A DNA stretch of 64,000 nt. Origin: an uncultured Ruminococcus sp. GTDB lineage: Bacteria; Bacillota; Clostridia; Lachnospirales; Lachnospiraceae. The position numbers and the translations under genes are program-made. Shown piece by piece: positions 17,648 through 26,182 of the stretch (positions within the stretch are counted from its first letter, which is position 1; the number at the start of each line of letters is the position of its first letter). A model generated the notes under the pieces. The model saw nothing but the letters and a program-made list of their open reading frames with translations. It was not told the origin of the DNA and did not search any database. The stretch is taken from NCBI GenBank assembly GCA_946494335.1, contig CAMMBV010000001.1, positions 62,001 to 126,000 on the forward strand. Direction: 5' to 3'.

Positions 17648-18970
17648 ATTTAACGATTTTGCAGGGGATGTATAGTTATGAGCTACGGCAGGATTTCGAG
17701 AATATAAATAAATATTACGCGTGTTTTGTATATCGGGAAAATCTCTTAGTCCACAGACTGTTTTTACCCGAAAGCGAATCCAATCGTTGACGGAAGGATC
17801 CTGAAAATCACCGGCGCGGTAAAGCAGCCAGTGGGTTTCATCAGGTACATACTGGGTTACCCGGTCCAACAGTCCGCGAAGCTTAAAGCAGCGGTAGCGT
17901 GGATTGACATTCCTGCGTATCTCTGCAATTTGCGCAGTGTAATATCCATTTCGATCAGGAGTCAATATCTGCAGTTGTGGAAGCTGCAGATAGGGGATGG
18001 GCGCAGGTGACGCTATGAAAGATGTTCCATTATTGTTCTGTTTTACAAACCATGCCAGAGTTCCCCAGGTATCTTCCACTCCGATTTTCAAAAAAGGCGG
18101 AAACCACATCAGGCGAATTTCCCCATCTCCTTCCCAGCCATTTCTGGAAAATAGATCCTTCACCTGTTTTAAAAGTGTGGTATACCTGTCATATCCTCCA
18201 AGCAGATCTTCTGCCGGTGGAAGGAAATTCAGAATGTCAATATGTTCATAAGTGTATACGTAATAAGACTGAATGCGGGCAGGATCTTCCAGCAAATCAC
18301 GGATGTAATTGTAGATAAAATCATTTTCCTGATTCGTCAGCGTTGAAGGATAATTGGATAATTCATCGGGGTCAAAGTCATCCTCTATTTCGATATGAAA
18401 ATTGATCAGATCTGCAACGTCCGGGAAAAAGGGTTGGGAGGAGCCAGGCTCTTTCGGCGCGGTGACATTGCAGTCGGCAGGGGCGGACACGGCAGTTTTT
18501 GCTGTGTCAGGATGGGATGACTGGTATTCAGACAGTCTCTCGAAAGCGGCTTCGGCAAGGTTTTTCCAGGTGCGTTCCTGCTCGCCCTGGGACATTTCGG
18601 AAATTGTGAGGTCCGGGTCGTTAACTGCCTGAAAACAGCAAAGCTCTTTTACATGAGAAAAACTGCAGGGTTTTACAATCACCGGAAGAATGAAAACCTC
18701 ATTCTGAGACCATGCCTCCAGAAGCGGCGGCAATTCATTGGAACGTATGAAATCAGAGGCCAAAAAGTCTGCGGAAATGAGCAAAATGGCGACGGCGGTT
18801 TTTTGAAGATTTTCCTCTATCTCTTTTCGCCACTGATCCCCTGTCCGAAGCTGGGTGTCAGACCAGTATTTGATATTTCCGGCGCGTTCAAAGATGGACA
18901 GGTGTTTTCTGAGACGGAGCTGATATTCACTGTCCGCATGGCTGTAGCTGATAAAAATCTGATTTCTCAT
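17645..18970 (-). CDS. TIR-domain protein with an unrecognised C-terminal domain
   Basis: Residues 1-145 form a TIR domain: IFISYSHAD at the N terminus, a WSD box, LLISADFL, and a glutamate at position 79 in the SDFIRSNEL context where catalytic NADase TIRs carry their Glu. After a Pro/Ala-rich linker (about 155-185) comes a domain of about 250 residues that I do not recognise. It is rich in aromatic residues, with segments such as DWIRFRVKTVCGL near the end. Prokaryotic TIR proteins often degrade NAD+ in anti-phage defence, with the second domain sensing the trigger. No partner gene is adjacent on the same strand. Function is inference. Confidence 0.82.
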   Translation of the reverse strand: MRNQIFISYSHADSEYQLRLRKHLSIFERAGNIKYWSDTQLRTGDQWRKEIEENLQKTAVAILLISADFLASDFIRSNELPPLLEAWSQNEVFILPVIVKPCSFSHVKELCCFQAVNDPDLTISEMSQGEQERTWKNLAEAAFERLSEYQSSHPDTAKTAVSAPADCNVTAPKEPGSSQPFFPDVADLINFHIEIEDDFDPDELSNYPSTLTNQENDFIYNYIRDLLEDPARIQSYYVYTYEHIDILNFLPPAEDLLGGYDRYTTLLKQVKDLFSRNGWEGDGEIRLMWFPPFLKIGVEDTWGTLAWFVKQNNNGTSFIASPAPIPYLQLPQLQILTPDRNGYYTAQIAEIRRNVNPRYRCFKLRGLLDRVTQYVPDETHWLLYRAGDFQDPSVNDWIRFRVKTVCGLRDFPDIQNTRNIYLYSRNPAVAHNYTSPAKSLN

Positions 18971-19125
18971 TGGGGATCCTTTCTGAATTTTGTAGTGTAT
19001 GTATGGTGCAGAAGTAATTTTTAAGTCATGAAACTATTATAGCATGTGATTCCGGTCTGCGATATGATAAAATCTGATATATGCTTAATAACCCCAAAAA
19101 CCAGAGAAAGGGCAAGGAACGTAAT

Positions 19126-20160
19126 TTGAAAAATTTTAAAAAATTACTGGATACAGAAGAATACAGTTTTTTAAAGGATCATCCCAGGCTGGGAAACAGG
19201 ATTATGCTCTTGGGAGTGAGCGGGAGTTATGCTTATGGGACGAATCATGAGAACAGTGATATCGATTTTCGGGGCATTACGTTAAATTTACCGTCGGATC
19301 TTCTGGGGCTTACTAAATTTGAACAGTATGAGGACAGAAAAACGGATACGGTGATTTATTCCTTTAACAAGATGGTTCGTCTGCTTTTGGAGTGCAATCC
19401 CAACACCTGTGAGATTCTGGGACTTGAGAAAGAGGGCTATGTGATTCTCTCTGAGTTGGGGCAGGAACTTCTTGACAACCGTTCTTTGTTTTTGACAAAA
19501 AGAGCAGCAAAGTCTTTCAGCGGCTATGCGCAGGCGCAGATCCGGCGTCTTCAAAATGCCATTGCCAGAGATTCTATGCCCCAGGCGCAGCGGGAACAGC
19601 ATATTTTAAACTCGGTTCAGAATTCTCTGGAAGAGTTTCACAGGCATTACGCTTCCTTTGATAAGGGGAGCATCCGGCTGTACATTGATCAGGCGGAAAA
19701 TCCTCAGCTTGAGACGGAAATTTTCGTGGATGCCAATTACCGGCATTTGCCTTTGAGAGATTACGAAAATATGTGGGGCGTCATGCGCAGCGTGGTGAGC
19801 AGTTATGACAAGATAGGAAAGCGCGGCAGGAAGGATGAGAATCATTTGAATAAGCACGCCATGCATACGATTCGCTTGTTTATGATGGCCATTGATATTT
19901 TGGAAAAGGGAGAGATCTGTACCAGGAGAACAAAGGAACAGGGGCTGCTTCTGAAAATAAGAAACGGCGGTTTTCTGCAGGAAGACGGTGGCTTTGCACA
20001 GGAGTATTTTGATATTTTGGCGGATTATGAACAGAGGCTGGAGCGGGCATCAAAAGAAAGTATACTGCCGGAGGAGCCGGACATGAAAAAGGTGGAAGCT
20101 TTTGTGGAGTATATAAACAGAAAGGCGTTGGAGTTGGCGGATGATTCAATTACAGGTTGA
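19126..20160 (+). CDS. Pol-beta superfamily nucleotidyltransferase (RlaP-like)
   Basis: The catalytic motif GVSGSYAYGTNHENSDIDFRG near the N terminus is the GS-x-SDxD signature of the polymerase-beta nucleotidyltransferase fold. The rest, with LLECNPNTCEILGL and a helical C-terminal half, fits the RlaP/COG3541-type predicted nucleotidyltransferases, some of which are linked to RNA ligase repair. A TTG start at 19126 is chosen because AAGGA sits 7 bases upstream; the ATG at 19081 has no such site. It is divergent from the TIR gene. Substrate unknown; no RNA ligase is nearby. Confidence 0.78.
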   Translation: MKNFKKLLDTEEYSFLKDHPRLGNRIMLLGVSGSYAYGTNHENSDIDFRGITLNLPSDLLGLTKFEQYEDRKTDTVIYSFNKMVRLLLECNPNTCEILGLEKEGYVILSELGQELLDNRSLFLTKRAAKSFSGYAQAQIRRLQNAIARDSMPQAQREQHILNSVQNSLEEFHRHYASFDKGSIRLYIDQAENPQLETEIFVDANYRHLPLRDYENMWGVMRSVVSSYDKIGKRGRKDENHLNKHAMHTIRLFMMAIDILEKGEICTRRTKEQGLLLKIRNGGFLQEDGGFAQEYFDILADYEQRLERASKESILPEEPDMKKVEAFVEYINRKALELADDSITG

Positions 20161-20215
20161 ATGACATTTGGAAGTTAGTATGGTACCATAAATAATAAAC
20201 GGAAAGGGGTCGGTT

Positions 20216-20551
20216 ATGAGAAGGTTCAAATATCCTGTAATAGATGTAAAAAGAACTGGACAGAAAATAAAAGAGGCGTGCTGTTGGAATAACTTGTCTG
20301 CACGGGATATCCAGGAATTTCTGGGGCTGGCATCGGTTCAGGCTGTTTATCGGTGGTTCAGTGGAGAGACGCTGCCTGCGCTGGATAATATGTACGCGCT
20401 GAGCCGTCTGTTGAACAGACCCATGGAGACCTTACTGGTCAGCTGTGAAGATCCGGATCCGGATGCAGCGCAGATGCTTCTGGTGCTCAGGGAAAGGGCT
20501 GTCAAAAGACTGGCCTGCTACTGGAAATGGATGACGGCAAGGGCCGCGTGA
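20216..20551 (+). CDS. XRE-family helix-turn-helix protein
   Basis: A 111-residue protein whose central region (about 15-65) forms a lambda-repressor-like HTH, with LSARDIQEFLGLASVQAVYRW as helices 1-3 and the typical ETLPALDNMYALSRLL tail. A short basic C-terminal extension follows. The ATG lies behind AAAGGGG. The next gene, a PIN-like protein, starts only 5 bases after the stop and has a weak ribosome binding site, suggesting translational coupling and a functional pair. Confidence 0.82.
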   Translation: MRRFKYPVIDVKRTGQKIKEACCWNNLSARDIQEFLGLASVQAVYRWFSGETLPALDNMYALSRLLNRPMETLLVSCEDPDPDAAQMLLVLRERAVKRLACYWKWMTARAA

Positions 20552-20555
20552 ACGT

Positions 20556-21257
20556 ATGTATTTTATGATTGATTTTGAAAATACAGGCAGCGGCGGTCTG
20601 AAGGGGGCGGAATATCTTTCCCGCGAGGACACGCTCTGCATTTTTTTCAGTCAGTGCTGCGGTAAAATAGAACATGGAGTATTAAGGCAGATTATGAATT
20701 CCCGCTGCAGTGTGGAAGGGGTTAAGCTGACCAGAAATGGTAAAAACGCACTGGACTTCTATATTGCTTCCAGACTGGGTGAGGTTTTCGGGTCAGGTTA
20801 TGAGGGCGCGGTTGCCATTGTAAGCAGGGATAAGGGATTTAAAGCGGTTCAGGATTACTGGAAACAATCGGATGCCGGGCGGCAGAATGTTATTTTGAAT
20901 GTATCCATAGAACAATGTATTGCTTCTGCCGCTGAGGATAATGCAAGAACAAGAAAAATACGGGAAGATATAAGGGCCGTAACTGTGGATTATCTGTTGG
21001 AGGAAGCGAAAAAAAGGAGCGTGCTGCATCAGAGGATCGGGGACAGATTTTCGGAGAATATCTGTGAAGAGGATATGACAGCGGTGACGGAAATACTGGC
21101 AGCGGCTCAGGGGAAAAGAGCCGTGTATCTGGCTTGCCTGAAAGCGTTTGGAAAGGATAAAGGAAGACAAATATACAGAAAGGCAAGAGAAATACTGGAG
21201 CTGGAAAAGAACGTTTCTGCCCCAAAATCTGAATTGATCTTTATGGAAAAGATGTAG
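20556..21257 (+). CDS. PIN-like ribonuclease-fold protein
   Basis: This 233-residue protein opens with MIDFEN, then KNALDFYIASRLG and IVSRDKGF, the pattern of acidic residues at strand ends seen in PIN-like/NYN nucleases (Asp-x-Glu-Asn, Asp in the second block, Asp in SRDKG). The remaining about 120 residues are helical and charged, without a recognised domain. It is coupled to an XRE-type regulator 5 bases upstream, the arrangement of a toxin-regulator or signal-nuclease pair. RNase activity is inferred from the fold only. Confidence 0.68.
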   Translation: MYFMIDFENTGSGGLKGAEYLSREDTLCIFFSQCCGKIEHGVLRQIMNSRCSVEGVKLTRNGKNALDFYIASRLGEVFGSGYEGAVAIVSRDKGFKAVQDYWKQSDAGRQNVILNVSIEQCIASAAEDNARTRKIREDIRAVTVDYLLEEAKKRSVLHQRIGDRFSENICEEDMTAVTEILAAAQGKRAVYLACLKAFGKDKGRQIYRKAREILELEKNVSAPKSELIFMEKM

Positions 21258-21296
21258 TATCATGAAGGAAAGTATCGACAGGGAGGGTGAATCCAT

Positions 21297-21716
21297 ATGG
21301 AATACAGACGATTTGGTCAAAACATTGTTCTGAGGCTGGATCCCGGTGAAGAGATCTGTGAAAAACTGCTGGATCTGGCTGAGCGGGAGGACATTGCTCT
21401 GGCATCAGTCAGCGGCCTTGGTGCAGTGAAAGAAATTACCACAGGAGTCTTTGATACTGTAAAGAAGGAGTATCATGCCAATGAGTTTCAGGGAGCGCTG
21501 GAGATTGTATCGCTGACAGGAACGCTGACCCGCCAGGACGGCAGGCCCTATCTGCATGTTCATCTGAGTGTGGGAGATGAAAAGGGAAATGTATTCGGCG
21601 GTCATTTGAACCGGGCAGTTGTCAGTGCGACGGCAGAGATTATTCTTCAGATTCTTCCGGGGACGGTCGGAAGGAAATTCAGCGAAGAGATCGGTCTGAA
21701 TTTATTTGAATTTTAG
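21297..21716 (+). CDS. PPC/DUF296 domain protein
   Basis: The 139-residue protein is one PPC (DUF296) domain: LRLDPGEEICEKLLDLAERE at the N terminus, SGLGAVKEI, and the metal-site-like LHVHLSVGDEKGNVFGGHL block. Bacterial members are small trimeric proteins of uncertain function, often called DNA-binding by analogy with plant AT-hook proteins, though this copy has no AT-hook. It starts behind GGGAGGG and ends 18 bases before the acetyltransferase gene. Confidence 0.82.
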   Translation: MEYRRFGQNIVLRLDPGEEICEKLLDLAEREDIALASVSGLGAVKEITTGVFDTVKKEYHANEFQGALEIVSLTGTLTRQDGRPYLHVHLSVGDEKGNVFGGHLNRAVVSATAEIILQILPGTVGRKFSEEIGLNLFEF

Positions 21717-21734
21717 CAGATGCGCGGAGGCTGT

Positions 21735-22520
21735 ATGATAAAAAAGGCGCGAAAGTCAGAAAAAATTACAGCGATCTTCGGAGAATGGGAGGAAACCATT
21801 CTCTGGTCATGTCTGTCCGGTATGATGGGGGCGGTATACGTGCCGGAAGGAGAGAAAGTCCGGTCGGCTATGGCAGTCCTGGGAGACTTTTGTTTTCTGG
21901 CGGGAGAACCGAACAGGGAGCTTGCGCTGGGAAGTTCTGTCTGGGGGAAGAAAGATTACATGATTTTGATTCCTCAAAATGAAAGCTGGGAAGAAATCAT
22001 TGCTGCGTGTCATCAAAGCAGAATGAAAAAGATAACCCGGTATGCGACAAAAAAGGATACAGTTTTTGAAAAACAAAAGCTGCAGGAAGCGGTTTGTCTG
22101 CTGCCGGATGGCTGTGAGTTGAAAAAGATGGATGAGGAGCTTTTTCGGATATGTCTTGGTGAGGTGTGGTGTAAGGACCTGGTTTCACAGTTTTCGGATT
22201 ACAGAGCGTATGAGAGGATGGGAATGGGATTCGCCATTGTTCATGGGGCGGAAGTGGTCTGCGGCGCTTCATCCTATTCCAGTTATCCCGGCGGTATTGA
22301 GGTGGAGATAGATACCAGAAAGGACTGGCGCAGAAAAAATCTGGCTTATATCTGTGGGGCAAAACTGATCCTGGGATGCCTGGAGCGGGGATTGTATCCA
22401 AGCTGGGATGCTCATAGCCGGGCGTCGCTGGCGCTGGCGGAAAAACTGGGATATCAGTTTTCTCATTCATACTGCGCATACGAAGTATATGGGGAAGCCA
22501 TGGACTGCAGGCGGGAATGA
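21735..22520 (+). CDS. GNAT-type acetyltransferase
   Basis: A protein of about 261 residues matching the GNAT_acetyltran group (PF12746). The N-terminal half is family-specific. The C-terminal half holds the acetyl-CoA fold, with CGASSYSSYPGGIEVEIDT, then DWRRKNLAY as the CoA-binding turn and AEKLGYQ near the end. The ATG at 21735 has GGAGG 4 bases upstream; the ATG at 21720 lacks a site. Substrate unknown. Confidence 0.8.
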   Translation: MIKKARKSEKITAIFGEWEETILWSCLSGMMGAVYVPEGEKVRSAMAVLGDFCFLAGEPNRELALGSSVWGKKDYMILIPQNESWEEIIAACHQSRMKKITRYATKKDTVFEKQKLQEAVCLLPDGCELKKMDEELFRICLGEVWCKDLVSQFSDYRAYERMGMGFAIVHGAEVVCGASSYSSYPGGIEVEIDTRKDWRRKNLAYICGAKLILGCLERGLYPSWDAHSRASLALAEKLGYQFSHSYCAYEVYGEAMDCRRE

Positions 22521-22583
22521 AATTTCCCAGAAGCAGAAAAAATGTATAAGTCATTGGAAAACAGCGGAGAGGAGTGAAGTCAT

Positions 22584-23294
22584 ATCATTACATTAGAGGC
22601 GGATGTTCATATGCATACACTTGTCAGCGGACATGCATACGGCACCATAAGAGAGATGATTCACGCGGCCAGGGAGAGGAATCTCAAGCTGATAGGAATC
22701 AGTGAACATGGACCCGGGACGCCCGGTACAACGGATCCCTTTTACTTTGTTAATCTTCAGGTGATTCCGGGAAAGATTGAGGGAGTGGAGCTGCTTCATG
22801 GCTGTGAGATTAATGTTTTAAACGGAGGGCGGCTTTCTCTGGAGCAGAAATATATTGACCACCTGGATTATGCCATTGTGGGTATACATAAAGAGTGTTA
22901 CAGCGATGAAGGGAAGGAGAAAAATACCCGAAATATCATTGAATGTATGAAAAATGAAAAGGTTCATTTTGTCTCTCACCCGGATGATGATCATACGCCG
23001 CTGGATTATGAAATGCTGGTCAAAGGAGCCAAAGAATATCAGATTGCGCTGGAAGTGAATAACAGTTCTCTGGTCAAAAAAGACCGCCGTCTGAATTGTT
23101 ACGAAAACTACAGAACTATGCTGTCGCTGTGTGAAAAGTATCAGGTGCCCGTAATCGTAAGTTCCGATGCTCATGATCCCGCATGGGTGGGGGAATTTAC
23201 CCTGGCGTGCCGTCTGTTGGAGGAGACGGGATTTGACAGAAATCTGATTTTAAATACCAGTTCCGAAAGAGTAAAGCAGTTTATCGGAAAGTAG
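22584..23294 (+). CDS. PHP-domain phosphatase/hydrolase (YcdX-like), probable AUC or AUU start
   Basis: A PHP-family metal-dependent hydrolase, related to YcdX-like phosphatases. It shows the N-terminal HxH (DVHMHT), SEHGPG, HGCEIN, the HPDDD block and the final SSDAHDP metal site. The only ATG (22611) would remove the first metal-binding His, which is encoded at 22608. Upstream in frame are ATC (22584), ATT (22587) and then a stop at 22575, and AGGAG ends 9 bases before the ATC. A non-AUG start or a mutated start codon is the best explanation. Length from the ATC is 236 residues. Confidence 0.8.
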   Translation: MITLEADVHMHTLVSGHAYGTIREMIHAARERNLKLIGISEHGPGTPGTTDPFYFVNLQVIPGKIEGVELLHGCEINVLNGGRLSLEQKYIDHLDYAIVGIHKECYSDEGKEKNTRNIIECMKNEKVHFVSHPDDDHTPLDYEMLVKGAKEYQIALEVNNSSLVKKDRRLNCYENYRTMLSLCEKYQVPVIVSSDAHDPAWVGEFTLACRLLEETGFDRNLILNTSSERVKQFIGK

Positions 23295-23343
23295 AGGGCG
23301 GAAGCCTGCGCTATCTTTTACGAAAATTTTCACAAAAACTTAC

Positions 23344-23372
23344 TTGTATCTTTTTTTGCCATGTGCTACCAT
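23344..23372 (+). promoter_or_regulatory. Sigma-A type promoter for the TSUP permease leader
   Basis: TTGTAT at 23344-23349 and TACCAT at 23367-23372 are 17 bases apart. Transcription would begin near 23379, giving a leader of about 175 bases. Confidence 0.5.
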
Positions 23373-23378
23373 AAAAAA

Positions 23379-23516
23379 TGGAAAAAATACAGGTTATGAT
23401 AAAGGATACAGTTCAGCGATGATGACACGGGAAATTTCAGGAAGTCGATTGTTGGAAGAAGCTATCTGAATGCAGGATATACATGCAGATAGTGTTCCAA
23501 CAGTCGGCTTTTTATT
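23379..23516 (+). promoter_or_regulatory. Structured leader with intrinsic terminator upstream of the TSUP gene
   Basis: About 65 bases of unassigned sequence precede a very long hairpin. GTCGATTGTTGGAA at 23444-23457 pairs with TTCCAACAGTCGGC at 23495-23508 (with G-U pairs), extended inside by CTATCTG/CAGATAG, and TTTTTATTT follows at 23509. The hairpin lies between the promoter and the permease ribosome binding site. This is the architecture of a transcription-attenuating riboswitch or antitermination leader. I could not match the upstream part to a known riboswitch class. Confidence 0.55.
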
Positions 23517-23553
23517 TGGCATAAAGAGCTGACAAAAGGATAGAGGAGGAAAA

Positions 23554-24336
23554 TTGGGAGAAATTTTGTATAAGATACTGATTTGTTTTCTGGCCGGCGC
23601 GGGAGCCGGACTGGGAACCGGATTCGCCGGTATGAGCGCGGCGGCTGTGATCAGCCCCATGCTGCTTACATTTCTGGGGGTTCCGGCTTATGAGGCCATA
23701 GGCATTGCGCTGGCAAGTGATGTTCTGGCCAGCGCGGCCAGCGCTCGTACGTACGCTAAAAATAAAAGCATTGATATCAAAAACGGTCTGGTCATGATGG
23801 CGGGCGTACTGTCTATGACCATGGTGGGAAGCTGGCTTTCCACATTTGTGACAAACAGTACACTGGGCGGATTTTCTGTGGTGATGACATTTCTTCTTGG
23901 CCTGAAGTTCCTGATTTTTCCTGTGAATTCCACCAGGAGAAGCGTTTCCGGGGACAGGAGATGGATTCAGGTGGCAAAGAGTCTGGTCTGCGGCTCGGTT
24001 ATCGGTCTGATCTGCGGATTTTTCGGGGCGGGAGGCGGTATGATGATGCTGTTGATCCTGACCACAGTACTGGGGTATGAACTGAAAACTGCGGTGGGAA
24101 CCAGTGTGTTTATCATGACTTTTTCCGCATTTACGGGAGCAGTGAGTCACTTTGCCTTAAGGGGGCTGCCTCAGATGGATCTGTTGATCAGGTGTGTTGT
24201 TTTTACCCTGATCTGGGCGCAGATAGCAGCAAAAATTGCAGCCAGGGCCGACGGAAAAACTTTGAACCGCATTGTAGGTGTGATCTTAACCGTGCTGGGC
24301 GCCGCATTGATAGTGATAACTCATTTGAATAAATAA
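23554..24336 (+). CDS. TSUP-family permease (TauE/SafE-like)
   Basis: A 260-residue membrane protein with seven to eight hydrophobic segments in two similar halves, each with the Gly/Ala-rich family motif (GAGAGLGTGFAGMSAAA in the first, GFFGAGGGMMM in the second). TSUP permeases move sulfite, sulfoacetate, taurine-derived or similar anions; the neighbouring sulfur genes suggest a sulfur-containing anion here. The start is TTG at 23554 after a strong AGGAGG. Expression is likely controlled by the attenuator-like leader just upstream. Confidence 0.85.
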   Translation: MGEILYKILICFLAGAGAGLGTGFAGMSAAAVISPMLLTFLGVPAYEAIGIALASDVLASAASARTYAKNKSIDIKNGLVMMAGVLSMTMVGSWLSTFVTNSTLGGFSVVMTFLLGLKFLIFPVNSTRRSVSGDRRWIQVAKSLVCGSVIGLICGFFGAGGGMMMLLILTTVLGYELKTAVGTSVFIMTFSAFTGAVSHFALRGLPQMDLLIRCVVFTLIWAQIAAKIAARADGKTLNRIVGVILTVLGAALIVITHLNK

Positions 24337-24354
24337 GCACAAAAGAGAGGGGAA

Positions 24355-26118
24355 ATGGATGTGAAGAAACACAAAAAGAAGCTGATTGTCATTGTGGTCG
24401 TTCTTCTGGTGCTTGCAGCCGCAGTGCCGGCCATTGTGATAGGTGTGGGAAAGCTGTTTACGGCACAGGAAAAGGCGGTACGTACCGACTGGATTACAGA
24501 GGCGGGAGATACATTGGCGCAGAATGAAGAATATCAGATCGAGTATGTGGAGGCGGAGCTGGGCGATGGAATTCGTGCACTGCAGTTAGTGCCGATGGAT
24601 ATTGAAGAAGAAGGCTTTACTTACTATGATGTGGCAGTGCAGGAACGGCTTGAAAATGCTCTTGAAAGTCTGAAAAGCAAAGGAATGGACTGGACTGCCA
24701 CGACGCCCCTGGCGGTGCTGAATCCTTACGGCACGGGAAGCAACGGGCTTTATATGTATTTCGAGACGGACAGAAAAACACAGGTTACTTATACGATACA
24801 TGTGGAAGACGACAGCATTTCCGATTACACAAAGACCGCCATGGATGCCGGCGGGGAAAATTATACGAAGATACATGAGTTTGAGATCATCGGGCTGGTG
24901 CCGGGCATGACCAATGAGGTGACCATGGAAATTACCGGGTCCTGGGGAAAGGTGCGCCAGGCAGTAAGCTTTTCCGTGGATATGCCGGAAACACAGTCCG
25001 GTTACAGCACAAAACTGGATATGACGGAGGGTGAATCGGGGGAAGAACTGTCGGACGGGCTCTATGGCATGATGCGGGTCAACGGTTATCTGGGTTATGG
25101 ATTCTTTTTTGACAATGAGGGTGTTTTGCGCTATGAGATGGTTCTGGAAGGGTATGGCCTGGATCGTGTACTGTTTTATGATGATGATATCATAACCTGT
25201 GTTTCTGCCGGCAGACTGGCGCGCATCAATAGCCTGGGACAGGTGGAGCAGACTTATGACCTGGAAGGGTACTCCCTTCATCACGATATCGGTTTTGGTC
25301 AGGATAAAGAAATATTGGCTCTGGCTGAGAAGAACGGGGGAGAGACGGTGGAAGACCTGGTGCTCTCCATTGACATTGAAAGCGGAGAAGTGACGGAGCT
25401 GATTGATTTTACTAAGGTGCTTCCGGAGTATTTTGAAATGACCCGGCCCATCGCTGCCACGGATCCTATGTTCTGGCAGGTGGGTGAATGGGACTGGATT
25501 CACCTGAACAGCCTTCAGTATATGGCGCAGGACGACAGTCTGATCGTTTCGTCCCGGGAGACTTCCGCCATTATAAAGATAAAAAATATCCACAGCGCTA
25601 TCCAGCTTGAATGGCTGGCGGGTGATACCAGATTCTGGGAGGATACGCCCTACGCAGAGTATTGTCTTGAACAGGATGGGGATTTTGTGCCGCAGTACGG
25701 GCAGCACTGTGTGGAATACATTCAGGAGGGAGAGGAAGATGGCGTATACTATCTTGCTCTGTACAATAATAATTACTGGGCTTTGAGCAGCAGGGACTTT
25801 GAACTGGATGTGGCTGACAGTGTGGGAACCGACCTGTATGACGGAGGAGGCAGCAGCAGTCAGGTATATGTTTATAAAATAGATGAAAAGGCCGGAACCT
25901 TCGGCCTGGAATCTTCCTTTGATGTTCCATATTCCAGTATTGTATCCAATGGTTCTTTATACGGGGAGGATGATCACTGGGTAGTTAACAGCGGAGTGGC
26001 TATGGTTTTTGGGGAATATGATTCAGAAGGCAGGCTGATCCGTGAATATGCATATGAGTGTACCATGCAGAACTACCGCACCATTAAGTATAATTTTACC
26101 GGTTTCTGGTTTGCATAA
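24355..26118 (+). CDS. Arylsulfate sulfotransferase (AssT-like), membrane-anchored
   Basis: A 587-residue protein with an N-terminal membrane anchor (about residues 10-32) and an extracytoplasmic arylsulfotransferase region. The SLHHDIGF and DWIHLNS segments and the repeated beta-propeller-like strands match the Arylsulfotrans family. These enzymes transfer sulfuryl groups between phenolic donors and acceptors without PAPS and are known from gut bacteria. The gene starts 18 bases after the TSUP permease, so the two are likely cotranscribed, pairing sulfate-ester chemistry outside the cell with anion transport. Confidence 0.85.
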   Translation: MDVKKHKKKLIVIVVVLLVLAAAVPAIVIGVGKLFTAQEKAVRTDWITEAGDTLAQNEEYQIEYVEAELGDGIRALQLVPMDIEEEGFTYYDVAVQERLENALESLKSKGMDWTATTPLAVLNPYGTGSNGLYMYFETDRKTQVTYTIHVEDDSISDYTKTAMDAGGENYTKIHEFEIIGLVPGMTNEVTMEITGSWGKVRQAVSFSVDMPETQSGYSTKLDMTEGESGEELSDGLYGMMRVNGYLGYGFFFDNEGVLRYEMVLEGYGLDRVLFYDDDIITCVSAGRLARINSLGQVEQTYDLEGYSLHHDIGFGQDKEILALAEKNGGETVEDLVLSIDIESGEVTELIDFTKVLPEYFEMTRPIAATDPMFWQVGEWDWIHLNSLQYMAQDDSLIVSSRETSAIIKIKNIHSAIQLEWLAGDTRFWEDTPYAEYCLEQDGDFVPQYGQHCVEYIQEGEEDGVYYLALYNNNYWALSSRDFELDVADSVGTDLYDGGGSSSQVYVYKIDEKAGTFGLESSFDVPYSSIVSNGSLYGEDDHWVVNSGVAMVFGEYDSEGRLIREYAYECTMQNYRTIKYNFTGFWFA

Positions 26119-26151
26119 GGAATCGGAATTGGAAAGGATTACATATTCCTA

Positions 26152-26180
26152 TTGACCTGGTAGGTTTTTTGTGATAAGAT
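26152..26180 (+). promoter_or_regulatory. Sigma-A type promoter for metY-rrf2
   Basis: TTGACC at 26152-26157 and TAAGAT at 26175-26180 have a 17-base spacer. The start point near 26187 falls inside an inverted repeat that is a candidate operator. Confidence 0.7.
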
Positions 26181-26182
26181 AA

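Noticed and set aside
24586-25707. Minus-strand open frame of 373 codons opposite the arylsulfotransferase gene
   Set aside because: Antisense shadow; the plus-strand frame has a coherent membrane anchor and family motifs.
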